Assembly: GCA_052389895.1 (NCBI GenBank)
Contig: JBQTHM010000053.1
Location: 1 to 28,639 of the forward strand
DNA: 28,639 nt
Source: CAVVXX01 sp052389895
GTDB lineage: Bacteria > Pseudomonadota > Alphaproteobacteria > Micropepsales > Micropepsaceae
Direction of reading: 5' to 3'
The position numbers and the translations under genes are program-made. Shown here one piece after another: positions 8,477 to 15,815 of the stretch; the stretch's first letter is position 1, and the number at the start of each line of letters is the position of its first letter. Under the pieces are notes generated by a model. The model ran no database searches. It was not told where the DNA came from and saw nothing but the letters and a program-made list of their open reading frames with translations.

Positions 8477-9247
8477 CTACTGCCGGTAGCCTGGATTGAG
8501 CCTGTCGAGCTTGCGCAGCAGCGCGGGCCAAGCCTTGTTTGGGAACGCGTCTGCGAGCTGCATATTCGCACGGCCAAAAGTTTTTTCGACTGCCTCTTCT
8601 GCCGCCTTATGAATCTTGGCGCTACCCGCCAAGGCTTTCACTTGCATGGTGCAGGCGCGCTCCAGGAAATACATGCGCAGGAATGCCTCTGCGCAGGTTC
8701 GCCCCAGAGTGAGCGTGCCGTGGTTTCGCAGGATCATGCAGTGCTTGTTGCCGATATCGCGCACCAGGCGTTCGCGCTCGTCCATATCCACCACGACGCC
8801 TTCGTAATCATGATAGGCGATATCGTGATAGAGCATCATGGCATGTTGCGTAATGGGAAGAAGCCCGTGCTCCTGCGCGGCAACCGCCACACCGTCCGGC
8901 GTATGCAGGTGCAGCACGCAGCGTGCATCCTCGCGCCACATGTGCAGCGCGCCGTGAATGATGAAACCGGGATAGTTGATATCCGTGGTGTCGGGATCGA
9001 CGCTTCTTCCGTCCACGTCAATTTTCACCAGCGACGAGGCCGTCATCTCATCAAACAGCACACCGAAAGGATTGATCAGGAAATGGGTCTGAGGTCCGGC
9101 CAAGCGTAGAGAAATGTGGGTAAGAATCATATCATCCCAGCCATACAGAGCGACAAGCCGATAAAGCGCGGCGAGATCGACGCGCAGCGCCCACTCCTCA
9201 GGCGAGACTTCGTTGCGCAGCGATTTGCGTAGCGGTTCGGCGCCCAA
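8477..9247 (-). CDS. Class II aldolase/adducin family protein
   Basis: A 256-residue protein of the class II aldolase/adducin fold, the family of fuculose-phosphate aldolase and ribulose-5-phosphate 4-epimerase. Zinc-ligand histidines are visible in VLHLHTPDG and MILRNHGTL, and the substrate-side segments THISLRL and TASSLVKIDVDG are present. The acidic residue used by sugar-phosphate aldolases in the early loop is replaced by the ASSLVKID pattern of the adducin-like branch, so the substrate cannot be predicted. The start is a TTG at 9247, chosen because AAAGGAGGG lies six bases upstream. The stop is TAG. It is followed downstream by the convergent ligase gene. glpK lies upstream on the same strand with a 58-base gap, so it may be co-transcribed with glpK. 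Confidence 0.87.
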   Translation of the reverse strand: MGAEPLRKSLRNEVSPEEWALRVDLAALYRLVALYGWDDMILTHISLRLAGPQTHFLINPFGVLFDEMTASSLVKIDVDGRSVDPDTTDINYPGFIIHGALHMWREDARCVLHLHTPDGVAVAAQEHGLLPITQHAMMLYHDIAYHDYEGVVVDMDERERLVRDIGNKHCMILRNHGTLTLGRTCAEAFLRMYFLERACTMQVKALAGSAKIHKAAEEAVEKTFGRANMQLADAFPNKAWPALLRKLDRLNPGYRQ

Positions 9248-9250
9248 CGA

Positions 9251-9260
9251 TCCCTCCTTT
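9251..9260 (-). promoter_or_regulatory. Strong Shine-Dalgarno that fixes a TTG start
   Basis: On the minus strand these bases read AAAGGAGGGA, a near-perfect match to the anti-Shine-Dalgarno sequence. They end three bases before the TTG at 9247-9245, leaving about six bases between GGAGG and the codon. No ATG or GTG in frame gives a better start, so the aldolase-like gene very probably begins at this TTG. Confidence 0.65.
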
Positions 9261-9305
9261 ACCCAGCAATTCCAGCGTAGAAGTGAGGTTCCCTCAAGTC
9301 AAACG

Positions 9306-10787
9306 TCAGTGGGAGCGCACGCGTGCGACCGCGTGACGCCAGCCGTCGAATAGGGTATCGCGTCTCGCCGCGGATAACGCCGGTTCGAAGCGACGCCCTA
9401 AGCTCCACAGTTTTGCAATCTCGTTCTCGCTCTTGAAGATTCCCGCTCCAAGACCGGCAAGCAGAGCGGCGCCGAGCGCGGTAGTTTCCGTAAATTGCGG
9501 ACGCTCGATGACAAGCCCGGTCAGATCGGCGAGGCGCTGGCAGAACCCGTCGCTTCGCACCATGCCGCCGTCCACGCGCATGGTATTCGGCGCCGTTAAC
9601 CCGGCGTACTTCAGATCCGCGGTCATGGCCTCGAGAAGGTCGCGCGTCTGGTAACAGACTGCATCAAGCGCCGCTCGCGCAATTTCGGCCGCGCCCGCAT
9701 CGCGCGTAAGGCCAAGGATCGCTCCGCGCGCGTCGGCATCCCAGTACGGAGCGCCAAGGCCCGTGAAAGCCGGCACGAAGTAGAGCCGCGGCATGTCTTT
9801 CGCCATCTCGGCAAGTGCATTTACGTCTTCGGACGATTTGATGACTTGTAAAGCATCACGCAGCCACTGAATAACTGCGCCTGCGATGAAAATGCTCCCT
9901 TCTATGGCATAGCTCGGCTCGCCCGCCGCTTGGTATGCGAGTGTCGTAATCAGCCTGTTCCGCGATCCTGTGGCTTTGGCACCCGTGTTGACCAGCGCGA
10001 AGCAGCCCGTGCCATAGGTACATTTTAAATCGCCGGTCGCAAAACACGCCTGACCGAACATCGCTGCCTGCTGGTCGCCCGCCACGCCTGTAATGCGAAT
10101 GGGTGAGCCGACTATCTCCGTCGTTCCGAAGTCGGTCGCACACTGGCGAATTTCCGGAAGGATTTCGTGCGGCACGCCGAACAGGCGCAACATGCCGTCA
10201 TCCCAACGCAAGGAATGAATATTGAACAACACGGTGCGGGAGGCGTTCGTAATGTCCGTCGCGTGTACACGCCCGCCGGTAAGCCGATAAACCAACCAGC
10301 TGTCGACGGTGCCGAAGGCGAGCAGGCCCTCTTTTGCGCGTGCGTTCGCATCCGGCACGTTCGCGAGCAGCCACTCCAACTTGGTCGCAGAAAAATAAGG
10401 GTCCAGGAGAAGCCCCGTTCGTTCGGAAACCAGCGCTTCCCTGCCCTCCTCTTTCAATTCGTCGCACCGGGCCGCAGTACGTCTGTCCTGCCAGACAATC
10501 GCGTTATGCACGGGCTTTCCGGACGCGCGCTCCCACAATACGGTCGTTTCGCGCTGGTTGGTGATGCCGATCGCGTCGATATCCTTTGGGGCGACGCCCT
10601 TGGCAGCCTCCCGGCAGCACGCTGACACCGCCTGCCAGATCTCTTCCGGGTCGTGCTCCACCCATCCGTTTGCAGGATAGATTTGCCGCAGCGGAACGGA
10701 ATGGGCTGCAATCGCATTCGCGCGCGAATCGAACAGCACAGCACGCGTGCTCGTTGTTCCCTGATCGATAGCGAGCAGGTACGCCAT
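9306..10787 (-). CDS. glpK: Glycerol kinase
   Basis: GlpK phosphorylates glycerol with ATP to give sn-glycerol 3-phosphate for phospholipid synthesis and catabolism, in the cytoplasm. The 493-residue protein has the FGGY-family N-terminal phosphate-binding segment LLAIDQGTTSTRAVLFD, the substrate segment GWVEHDPEEIW, the NAIVWQDRRTA motif, GDQQAAMFGQACF with CTYGTGCFAL, and the C-terminal signature region MRVDGGMVRSDGFCQRLADL. The length is typical. The ATG at 10787 is preceded by AAAGAGA. It diverges from moaA across 58 bases. No glpD, glpF or glpR is in the window, so the gene appears isolated from the usual glycerol regulon. The aldolase-like gene follows 58 bases downstream. Confidence 0.95.
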   Translation of the reverse strand: MAYLLAIDQGTTSTRAVLFDSRANAIAAHSVPLRQIYPANGWVEHDPEEIWQAVSACCREAAKGVAPKDIDAIGITNQRETTVLWERASGKPVHNAIVWQDRRTAARCDELKEEGREALVSERTGLLLDPYFSATKLEWLLANVPDANARAKEGLLAFGTVDSWLVYRLTGGRVHATDITNASRTVLFNIHSLRWDDGMLRLFGVPHEILPEIRQCATDFGTTEIVGSPIRITGVAGDQQAAMFGQACFATGDLKCTYGTGCFALVNTGAKATGSRNRLITTLAYQAAGEPSYAIEGSIFIAGAVIQWLRDALQVIKSSEDVNALAEMAKDMPRLYFVPAFTGLGAPYWDADARGAILGLTRDAGAAEIARAALDAVCYQTRDLLEAMTADLKYAGLTAPNTMRVDGGMVRSDGFCQRLADLTGLVIERPQFTETTALGAALLAGLGAGIFKSENEIAKLWSLGRRFEPALSAARRDTLFDGWRHAVARVRSH

Positions 10788-10830
10788 GGCGTCTCTTTAG
10801 CACGCCAGGGGTGAAAGGGCGCGGGGGCGC

Positions 10831-10839
10831 TGCTATGGT
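10831..10839 (+). promoter_or_regulatory. Possible extended -10 of moaA placed for a leaderless transcript
   Basis: The bases read TGCTATGGT, an extended -10-like element (TATGGT at 10834-10839). The moaA ATG starts at 10846, seven bases beyond it, which is where transcription would begin. No Shine-Dalgarno sequence precedes the ATG. Leaderless mRNAs are frequent in alphaproteobacteria. No convincing -35 was found, so this is a weak call. Confidence 0.25.
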
Positions 10840-10845
10840 CAGCCC

Positions 10846-11835
10846 ATGCGCGATCCGTTCGGCCGCAGCATCACCTATTTGCGCGTGTCGGTCACCGACC
10901 GCTGCGATTTGCGCTGCGTCTATTGCATGCCCGAGCGGATGACGTTTTTGCCCAAACAGGAGCTACTTTCGCTGGAAGAGCTCGACCGCCTGTGCTCCGT
11001 CTTCGTGCGCAAGGGCGTAGAGCGCATCCGGCTTACCGGTGGCGAGCCGCTCGTGCGCCGTGACTTTATAGTGCTGGTCCGCTCTTTATCGCGCCATATT
11101 AAGTCCGGCGCGCTAAAGGAGATTACGCTCACGACAAACGGCAGCCAGTTGGCACGGTTTGCGGACGAATTAGCGGCGGCGGGCGTGAAGCGCGTAAATG
11201 TTTCGGTCGACACGCGCGATCCCGACAAGTTCGGAGCAATTACACGCGGCGGCGAACTGTCAAAAGTCTTCGCGGGAATAAGGGCCGCGCAGAGCGCGGG
11301 CCTTAGAGTAAAGATCAATACAGTCGCTTTACGTGGATTTAACGAAGATGAAATCGGTTCTCTTATCCAATGGGCACACGGTTCAGGCATGGACATCACG
11401 CTGATTGAAACGATGCCCATGGGCGACGTGGATGGAGATCGCACCGAACACTACCTCCCCCTTTCGCTCGTTCGCGGGCGGCTCATGCAGAGCTTCACGC
11501 TGGAGGCAATCGACTATCGCACCGGAGGGCCGGCGCGTTACGTACGCGTGCGAGAAACGGGCGGCAGGCTTGGCTTCATTACGCCGCTAACGCATAATTT
11601 CTGTGAGTCCTGCAACCGCGTACGCGTGACCTGCACGGGCACGCTTTACATGTGCCTGGGCCAAAACGATGCGGCCGATTTGCGCGCGCCCTTGCGCGCC
11701 TCCGCTGCTGATGCCCCGTTGGAGGCCGCGATTGACGAAGCCATTGCCCGCAAGCCCAAGGGGCACGATTTTGTTATCGATCGCCGTGCCAACCGTCCCG
11801 CTGTTGCGCGTACGATGTCGCATACCGGAGGCTGA
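10846..11835 (+). CDS. moaA: GTP 3',8-cyclase MoaA (molybdenum cofactor biosynthesis)
   Basis: MoaA is a radical SAM enzyme that converts GTP to 3',8-cyclo-7,8-dihydro-GTP, the first step of molybdopterin synthesis, together with MoaC. The radical SAM cluster cysteines are C20, C24 and C27 (CDLRCVYC), followed by RLTGGEPLVRRD. The second, substrate-binding cluster uses C253, C256 and C270 (CESC then thirteen residues then C). The protein ends in Gly-Gly, the conserved C-terminal pair needed for catalysis in the family. The length of 329 residues is typical. No other moa or moe gene is in the window. The next gene, nadK, starts immediately after the TGA with no intervening base, so the two are co-transcribed. 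Confidence 0.95.
   Translation: MRDPFGRSITYLRVSVTDRCDLRCVYCMPERMTFLPKQELLSLEELDRLCSVFVRKGVERIRLTGGEPLVRRDFIVLVRSLSRHIKSGALKEITLTTNGSQLARFADELAAAGVKRVNVSVDTRDPDKFGAITRGGELSKVFAGIRAAQSAGLRVKINTVALRGFNEDEIGSLIQWAHGSGMDITLIETMPMGDVDGDRTEHYLPLSLVRGRLMQSFTLEAIDYRTGGPARYVRVRETGGRLGFITPLTHNFCESCNRVRVTCTGTLYMCLGQNDAADLRAPLRASAADAPLEAAIDEAIARKPKGHDFVIDRRANRPAVARTMSHTGG
11827..11831 (+). promoter_or_regulatory. nadK Shine-Dalgarno formed by the MoaA Gly-Gly codons
   Basis: GGAGG lies four bases before the nadK ATG at 11836. The same bases are part of the GGA GGC codons that encode MoaA's C-terminal Gly-Gly, so one short stretch serves both as an essential protein tail and as the ribosome-binding site of the next gene. 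Confidence 0.65.
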
Positions 11836-12594
11836 ATGGCGAAGCTGCATTTTGTGGCCTCCGAGCATCCTGATGCACAGGCGGCGCTTGCCGCGCTTAA
11901 GAAGCGCTATGGCGACGCCGGCAGCGAAAACGCAACTACTATCGTGGCGCTAGGCGGCGACGGATTCATGCTGCTAACTCTGCACGCATTCCTTTCGCAG
12001 CCGCGGCCGATCTACGGGCTCAATTTCGGCTCCGTCGGGTTCCTGATGAACGAATACCGGGAAAACGATCTGCTTCAAAGGCTGTCGGCTGCGGAGAAAG
12101 CCGAAATCCATCCGCTGCGTATGAACGCGTACACGGCAGCCGGCGCAACCATGGCGCTCGCTTTCAATGAAGTGTCTCTGCTGCGGCAAACGCGCCAAAC
12201 GGCCAAGTTGCGCATCCTTCTCGATGGCAAGGTACGTTTGGACGAATTGTTGTGTGACGGCATTCTTGTTGCCACACCCGCAGGCAGCACCGCGTACAAT
12301 CTTTCTGCGCACGGTCCCATTCTTCCTATTAATGCGGAGCTGCTGGCTCTTACGCCGCTTGCTGCGTTCCGACCCCGGCGATGGCGCGGCGCGCTGTTGC
12401 CCAGGCACACCAAGGTGCGTTTCGAAATCCTCGAGGCGGCTAAGCGTCCCGTCTCGGCTACCGCCGACAGCGAGGAGGTGCGCGACGTGACCGCAGTCGA
12501 TGTGGCAGAGGACCGTTCGCTGACCATGACCATGCTTTTCGATGTTGGCCATAACTTGGACGAACGCATTTTACGCGAGCAATTCTACGACTGA
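11836..12594 (+). CDS. nadK: NAD kinase
   Basis: NadK phosphorylates NAD+ to NADP+ in the cytoplasm. The 252-residue protein has the GGDG motif at 40-43 (ALGGDGFML, with the key Asp at 42), FGSVGFLMN, the NEVSLLR segment that contacts the nucleotide, and the Gly-rich GILVATPAGSTAYNLSAHGPI. The C-terminal segment FRPRRWRGALLP followed by a DSEEVRDV region is complete. It is shorter at the N-terminus than enterobacterial NadK (about 290 residues), as is usual in alphaproteobacteria. It is directly coupled to moaA (zero-base gap). The last ten bases overlap the convergent HIT gene. Confidence 0.94.
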   Translation: MAKLHFVASEHPDAQAALAALKKRYGDAGSENATTIVALGGDGFMLLTLHAFLSQPRPIYGLNFGSVGFLMNEYRENDLLQRLSAAEKAEIHPLRMNAYTAAGATMALAFNEVSLLRQTRQTAKLRILLDGKVRLDELLCDGILVATPAGSTAYNLSAHGPILPINAELLALTPLAAFRPRRWRGALLPRHTKVRFEILEAAKRPVSATADSEEVRDVTAVDVAEDRSLTMTMLFDVGHNLDERILREQFYD

Positions 12595-12989
12595 AGAGCG
12601 CATTTCAATTCTGCCGTCACGCGTGCCAGTGCGGCTTCGTCATAAGCAGCGGCCCGCCCAAACGGTGGGTTCGGCCATGCGGCGTCGCCAATTCTTCGCG
12701 CAACCACATGCACATGCAGCTGCGGAACCTGATTGCCCAGCGTAGCAACATTCATCTTGTCCGCTTTGGCCCACTCTTTCAGGCGCACGGCGGCCTTATT
12801 CATTTCTACCATCAGCGAGGTACGCTCGCTTTCGTTCAGGTCAAAGATTTCAGCTGCACCTTCCCTGCGCGGCACCAGCACAAGCCAGGGGAACCGTCGC
12901 TCATTTCTTAGAAGAACACGGCACAAGCGCCAATCACTAATGAAGACCGTTTCCACGCTAAGCCGCGGATCAAGAACGAACTCGCTCAC
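12585..12989 (-). CDS. HIT family protein
   Basis: A 134-residue histidine-triad family protein, probably a nucleotide hydrolase or transferase acting on nucleotidyl phosphates. The characteristic strand reads QVPQLHVHVVAR. The usual His-x-His-x-His-x-x pattern has Gln in place of the first His, while the two histidines nearest the active centre remain. The frame is open to 13076, but the best start is the GTG at 12989: GTGA at 12986-12989 overlaps the antiporter stop and places the start at SEFVLDPRL. The extra upstream residues would lie inside the antiporter gene. The stop is TAG and overlaps nadK by ten bases. The substrate is unknown. It is the last gene of a leftward four-gene run. Confidence 0.85.
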   Translation of the reverse strand: MSEFVLDPRLSVETVFISDWRLCRVLLRNERRFPWLVLVPRREGAAEIFDLNESERTSLMVEMNKAAVRLKEWAKADKMNVATLGNQVPQLHVHVVARRIGDAAWPNPPFGRAAAYDEAALARVTAELKCALQS

Positions 12990-13945
12990 GCGAGCCACTG
13001 CCGCGCGGTAAGAAATAGCACGTAGACGCCATAGGCGATCACGAGGCCCATTCCGGCTTTTCGCCCTAAACGCCACTGCGGAAGAAGCAACGGCAACAGC
13101 GCGGCCGCAGCCAGCGTCATGATGATCGCATCCTGGTGTGCGAGCATTGCATTCATTCGCACATCGCGTACGACGCCCACGACGCCGAGCACGCCCAAGA
13201 TGTTGAATATGTTGCTTCCGACGAGATTGCCAATGGCCAGGCCGGCCTGCCCTTTCATGGCAGAACGAACAGTGACAACGAGTTCCGGCAGCGACGTGCT
13301 AATCGCGATCAGCGTCAGGCCGGTAAGCGCCTCGGGCCATTTCCACGCACGCCCAATCGCAAGCCCGCCGTCGAGCAGCAGACCCGCACCAAAATAGAGC
13401 AGCGCCACGCCGATCGCGACGTAAAACAGGCTTAGGCTCAGCGGCAAATCGCCATTCGTGCGCGATGCTGCGCGCGTTGCGAAGACCGAATGGGGGCTCG
13501 GCCTGCGCCAGTCGAGTCCAAAAGACATAAACATGAAAAGCAGAAGCCCCAATAACAGCAACCAACTATCGAAGCGAGTTATGACGCCATCCCAGGCAAA
13601 AAGGAGAAACGCAATGCTTGCTGCGAGCATCGCTCCTCCGTCGCGGAAGACCACCTTGGGCGAAGTGGGCACCGGACGAATCATTGCGGCGATACCCAGG
13701 ATCAAAAGAATGTTCGCGATATTGGAACCGATGATGTTGCCGGTCGCGATGTCAGGGTGATCCGCCACGACCGCGCGTAGCGCTACGACAAGCTCGGGCG
13801 CGGATGTGCCCGCCGACATGATCACAAGGCCAATGAGGAGTGGCGAAAATCCGAGAAGCCGCGCAAGGCCAATGCCGCCGCGAACGAGCGCCTCGCCGCC
13901 GCCAAATAGCAGCGCTAAACCGACGGCCGTAAGGAAATAGGCCAT
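12986..13945 (-). CDS. Calcium/sodium antiporter of the CaCA family (YrbG-like)
   Basis: A 319-residue inner membrane cation antiporter with about ten transmembrane segments. The two inverted alpha repeats that form the ion pathway are both intact. Repeat 1 has SAGTSAPELVVAL (TSAPE at 47-51) and ATGNIIGSNIANILLIL (SNIAN at 74-78). Repeat 2 has ISTSLPELVVTV (TSLPE at 217-221) and AIGNLVGSNIFNILGVLG (GSNIFN at 243-248). The acidic residues E51 and E221 are the expected cation ligands. The family exchanges Ca2+ or related cations for Na+ or H+; the ions used here cannot be told from sequence. The ATG at 13945 lies 61 bases after the thiO-like gene on the same strand. Its stop overlaps the HIT start. 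Confidence 0.93.
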   Translation of the reverse strand: MAYFLTAVGLALLFGGGEALVRGGIGLARLLGFSPLLIGLVIMSAGTSAPELVVALRAVVADHPDIATGNIIGSNIANILLILGIAAMIRPVPTSPKVVFRDGGAMLAASIAFLLFAWDGVITRFDSWLLLLGLLLFMFMSFGLDWRRPSPHSVFATRAASRTNGDLPLSLSLFYVAIGVALLYFGAGLLLDGGLAIGRAWKWPEALTGLTLIAISTSLPELVVTVRSAMKGQAGLAIGNLVGSNIFNILGVLGVVGVVRDVRMNAMLAHQDAIIMTLAAAALLPLLLPQWRLGRKAGMGLVIAYGVYVLFLTARQWLA

Positions 13946-14006
13946 GTTCGCCCCGCAACGCTAGCCGGCCTTTTCGTTAATCGAGCAGCAAAAGACGCGC
14001 AATGCG

Positions 14007-15125
14007 CTAGTTCAGCCCCTTGACGAACCTCCGCGGAAAGAAAGCGGAAAGATAGGCGGCCGGCTTCTCGCCCAGTACAAACGCCCGCATGGCATCCGCC
14101 ACCGCCGGAGCAAGCAGGATTCCGTTGCGAAACTGGCCGCCAGCGACAAACAGGCCTTCCATGCGAGTAGGACCAAGCACGGGCAGACCATCCGGCGTCG
14201 CTGGCCTTAGCCCCGCCCAGCACTCTGCGACACGCCATTTGGCTAGCGAAGGCATCAGTTTTACAGCGCGGGCTACCAGCCAGTCCCGCGCTTCCATCGT
14301 CACTGAAGTATCAAAGCCCGCTTCTTCTACGGTCGCGCCGAGCAGCACGCGATCCGCGCGTGGAACAATGTAAACATCGGACTCGGCTGCAGGGTACTTT
14401 GGCGTAGTCCCGCCATTCGGCGGCACCAGCGCCGCCATTTGCCCTTTCACGGGGCGTACGGGCGGGAGCACATCGTTCGGAATACCGCCGACTGAGTTGG
14501 TCCACGCGCCACCCGCGAACACGATGGCATCCGCAATCGTGATGCTCGCCTCCCCCACGAGGCCACGTGCGCGGCCGTTCTCGACTGCGATCAAATGCTG
14601 CGCGTGCAGCTCATGCAGCGTACCCCCCGCTCTGCGCAACGCCGTGGCGAGTGCGGCGCCCAACGCACGGTTTTCGATATGCGCGCTGTCCAATGCATGC
14701 AGGGCGCCGCGGATATTGGCCGCAAGCATCGGTTCCAGCGCGCGGGCCTCTTCATCGCTGAGCCAACTACCTGGCATCTTCTTTTTGCGCAGCTCTTCCG
14801 CCACGACGCGCAACTTCTCTTCTTGTTGATCGTCAAATGCGACCAGCAACGTGCCCCTGGTCTGCAAGTAAAGGCGCTGGCCCGACGCCACCTCCAGCTC
14901 GCTCGCAAACGTGGGCCACAGGCCGCGCGCCTCTTGAGCCAGGCGCGACATGGGACCGTCATCCATGCCAGATTCGCAATGCGCTGCGATTATTCCTGCG
15001 GATGCCCAAGTCGCTCCGCGTCCGGCAAGGCCGCGATCGAAAACTTCGACCGCGCAACCGGCCTGGGCAAGACGCCAACCGGTGGCGAGGCCCGCCACCC
15101 CTGCTCCCACAATTGCGACTTTCAT
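14007..15125 (-). CDS. thiO: FAD-dependent amino acid oxidase, ThiO-like glycine oxidase
   Basis: A 372-residue FAD-dependent D-amino acid/glycine oxidase. The N-terminal dinucleotide-binding motif is VAIVGAGVAGLATGWRLAQAGC (GAGVAG at 7-12), followed by GATWASAGIIAA, PVRPVKGQMAAL, a tyrosine in VYIVPRADRVLLGATVEE, and the C-terminal ATPDGLPVLGPT and GGQFRNGILLAP. These match ThiO, which makes iminoacetate from glycine for the thiazole of thiamine. No thiS, thiG, thiC or thiE is nearby, so a general amino acid oxidase role is possible. The frame is open upstream to 15272, but the ATG at 15125 gives the correct fold start and overlaps the upstream stop (ATGA, 15122-15125). The stop is TAG. Confidence 0.87.
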   Translation of the reverse strand: MKVAIVGAGVAGLATGWRLAQAGCAVEVFDRGLAGRGATWASAGIIAAHCESGMDDGPMSRLAQEARGLWPTFASELEVASGQRLYLQTRGTLLVAFDDQQEEKLRVVAEELRKKKMPGSWLSDEEARALEPMLAANIRGALHALDSAHIENRALGAALATALRRAGGTLHELHAQHLIAVENGRARGLVGEASITIADAIVFAGGAWTNSVGGIPNDVLPPVRPVKGQMAALVPPNGGTTPKYPAAESDVYIVPRADRVLLGATVEEAGFDTSVTMEARDWLVARAVKLMPSLAKWRVAECWAGLRPATPDGLPVLGPTRMEGLFVAGGQFRNGILLAPAVADAMRAFVLGEKPAAYLSAFFPRRFVKGLN

Positions 15126-15724
15126 TTTTCCAGTGTTTCGCCGAGTGCCGCAGCCACACGCGCGCCCGCGGAAACGAAGCAAAGCGCGCCATAAATGTAG
15201 CAGAACAATCCCATATTGTCGGGATACATCGCCATCAAGAGAAAGACGATAAATGTGACCGGCGCATCGCATAAATCGGCGAGCCCGTGCAGCCCTTCCG
15301 TGCCGGCGTCATCGCGTTTGAAATGATGCGAAAACGACGCGTACGCATAATTGCTCGACGCGTACGCCGTACGCCCAAAAAGCAAAAACGCGACCGCGAT
15401 AGCGCTTTCCGGCTGCGAAAGTGCAAATCCGAACGGTACGCCCGCGTAAAATACAAAATCGGATGTGGCGTCGAGCACGCCGCCAAAGGCGGTCGGCCCT
15501 CTGCGGCGTGCTACCTCGCCATCCAGCGCATCGCAGATGCGATTTAGCAACACCAACAGAATGCCAATGGCGTAATAGCCCAGGGTTAGAACAAACCCGG
15601 CGGCAATGCCCAATAGCAGCCCGATTGCCGTAATCGAATTTGCGCTAAAGCCCCACGCGTCCATTTTCGCTGCCGTCTGGGCCAGCAATGGTTGCGAAAT
15701 TTTTCGCAGTGGTGCTTCGAGCAT
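15122..15724 (-). CDS. CDP-alcohol phosphatidyltransferase family protein
   Basis: A 200-residue integral membrane enzyme of the CDP-alcohol phosphotransferase family, which transfers a phosphatidyl (or similar) group from a CDP-linked donor to an alcohol. The metal-binding motif is present: D65, D68-G69, A72-R73, G81, D85 and D89 (from CDALDGEVARRR to FGGVLDATSD). Seven residues separate AR from the next conserved Gly, one fewer than the eight in PgsA-type enzymes. About five or six hydrophobic segments follow. The donor and acceptor cannot be deduced. The ATG at 15724 faces msrA across a 91-base divergent region. Its stop overlaps the thiO-like start, so both are made from one transcript with the antiporter and HIT genes downstream. 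Confidence 0.86.
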   Translation of the reverse strand: MLEAPLRKISQPLLAQTAAKMDAWGFSANSITAIGLLLGIAAGFVLTLGYYAIGILLVLLNRICDALDGEVARRRGPTAFGGVLDATSDFVFYAGVPFGFALSQPESAIAVAFLLFGRTAYASSNYAYASFSHHFKRDDAGTEGLHGLADLCDAPVTFIVFLLMAMYPDNMGLFCYIYGALCFVSAGARVAAALGETLEK

Positions 15725-15756
15725 GGCAGAATTCCTAAAGAAAAAATGCCGGGCGG

Positions 15757-15785
15757 GTGACGGGATGTGTCCCGGTCACTATATT
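15757..15785 (+). promoter_or_regulatory. Candidate msrA promoter with an inverted repeat in its spacer
   Basis: GTGACG (15757-15762, four of six matches to TTGACA) and TATATT (15780-15785) are separated by 17 bases. An imperfect inverted repeat, GTGACGGGA (15757-15765) and TCCCGGTCAC (15770-15779), overlaps the -35 element and fills the spacer. It looks like an operator for a dimeric repressor. No run of T follows it, so a terminator is less likely. The msrA ATG is 31 bases downstream of the -10. Confidence 0.4.
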
Positions 15786-15815
15786 AATCCTTCCAGCCAA
15801 CTACGGAACAGAACC

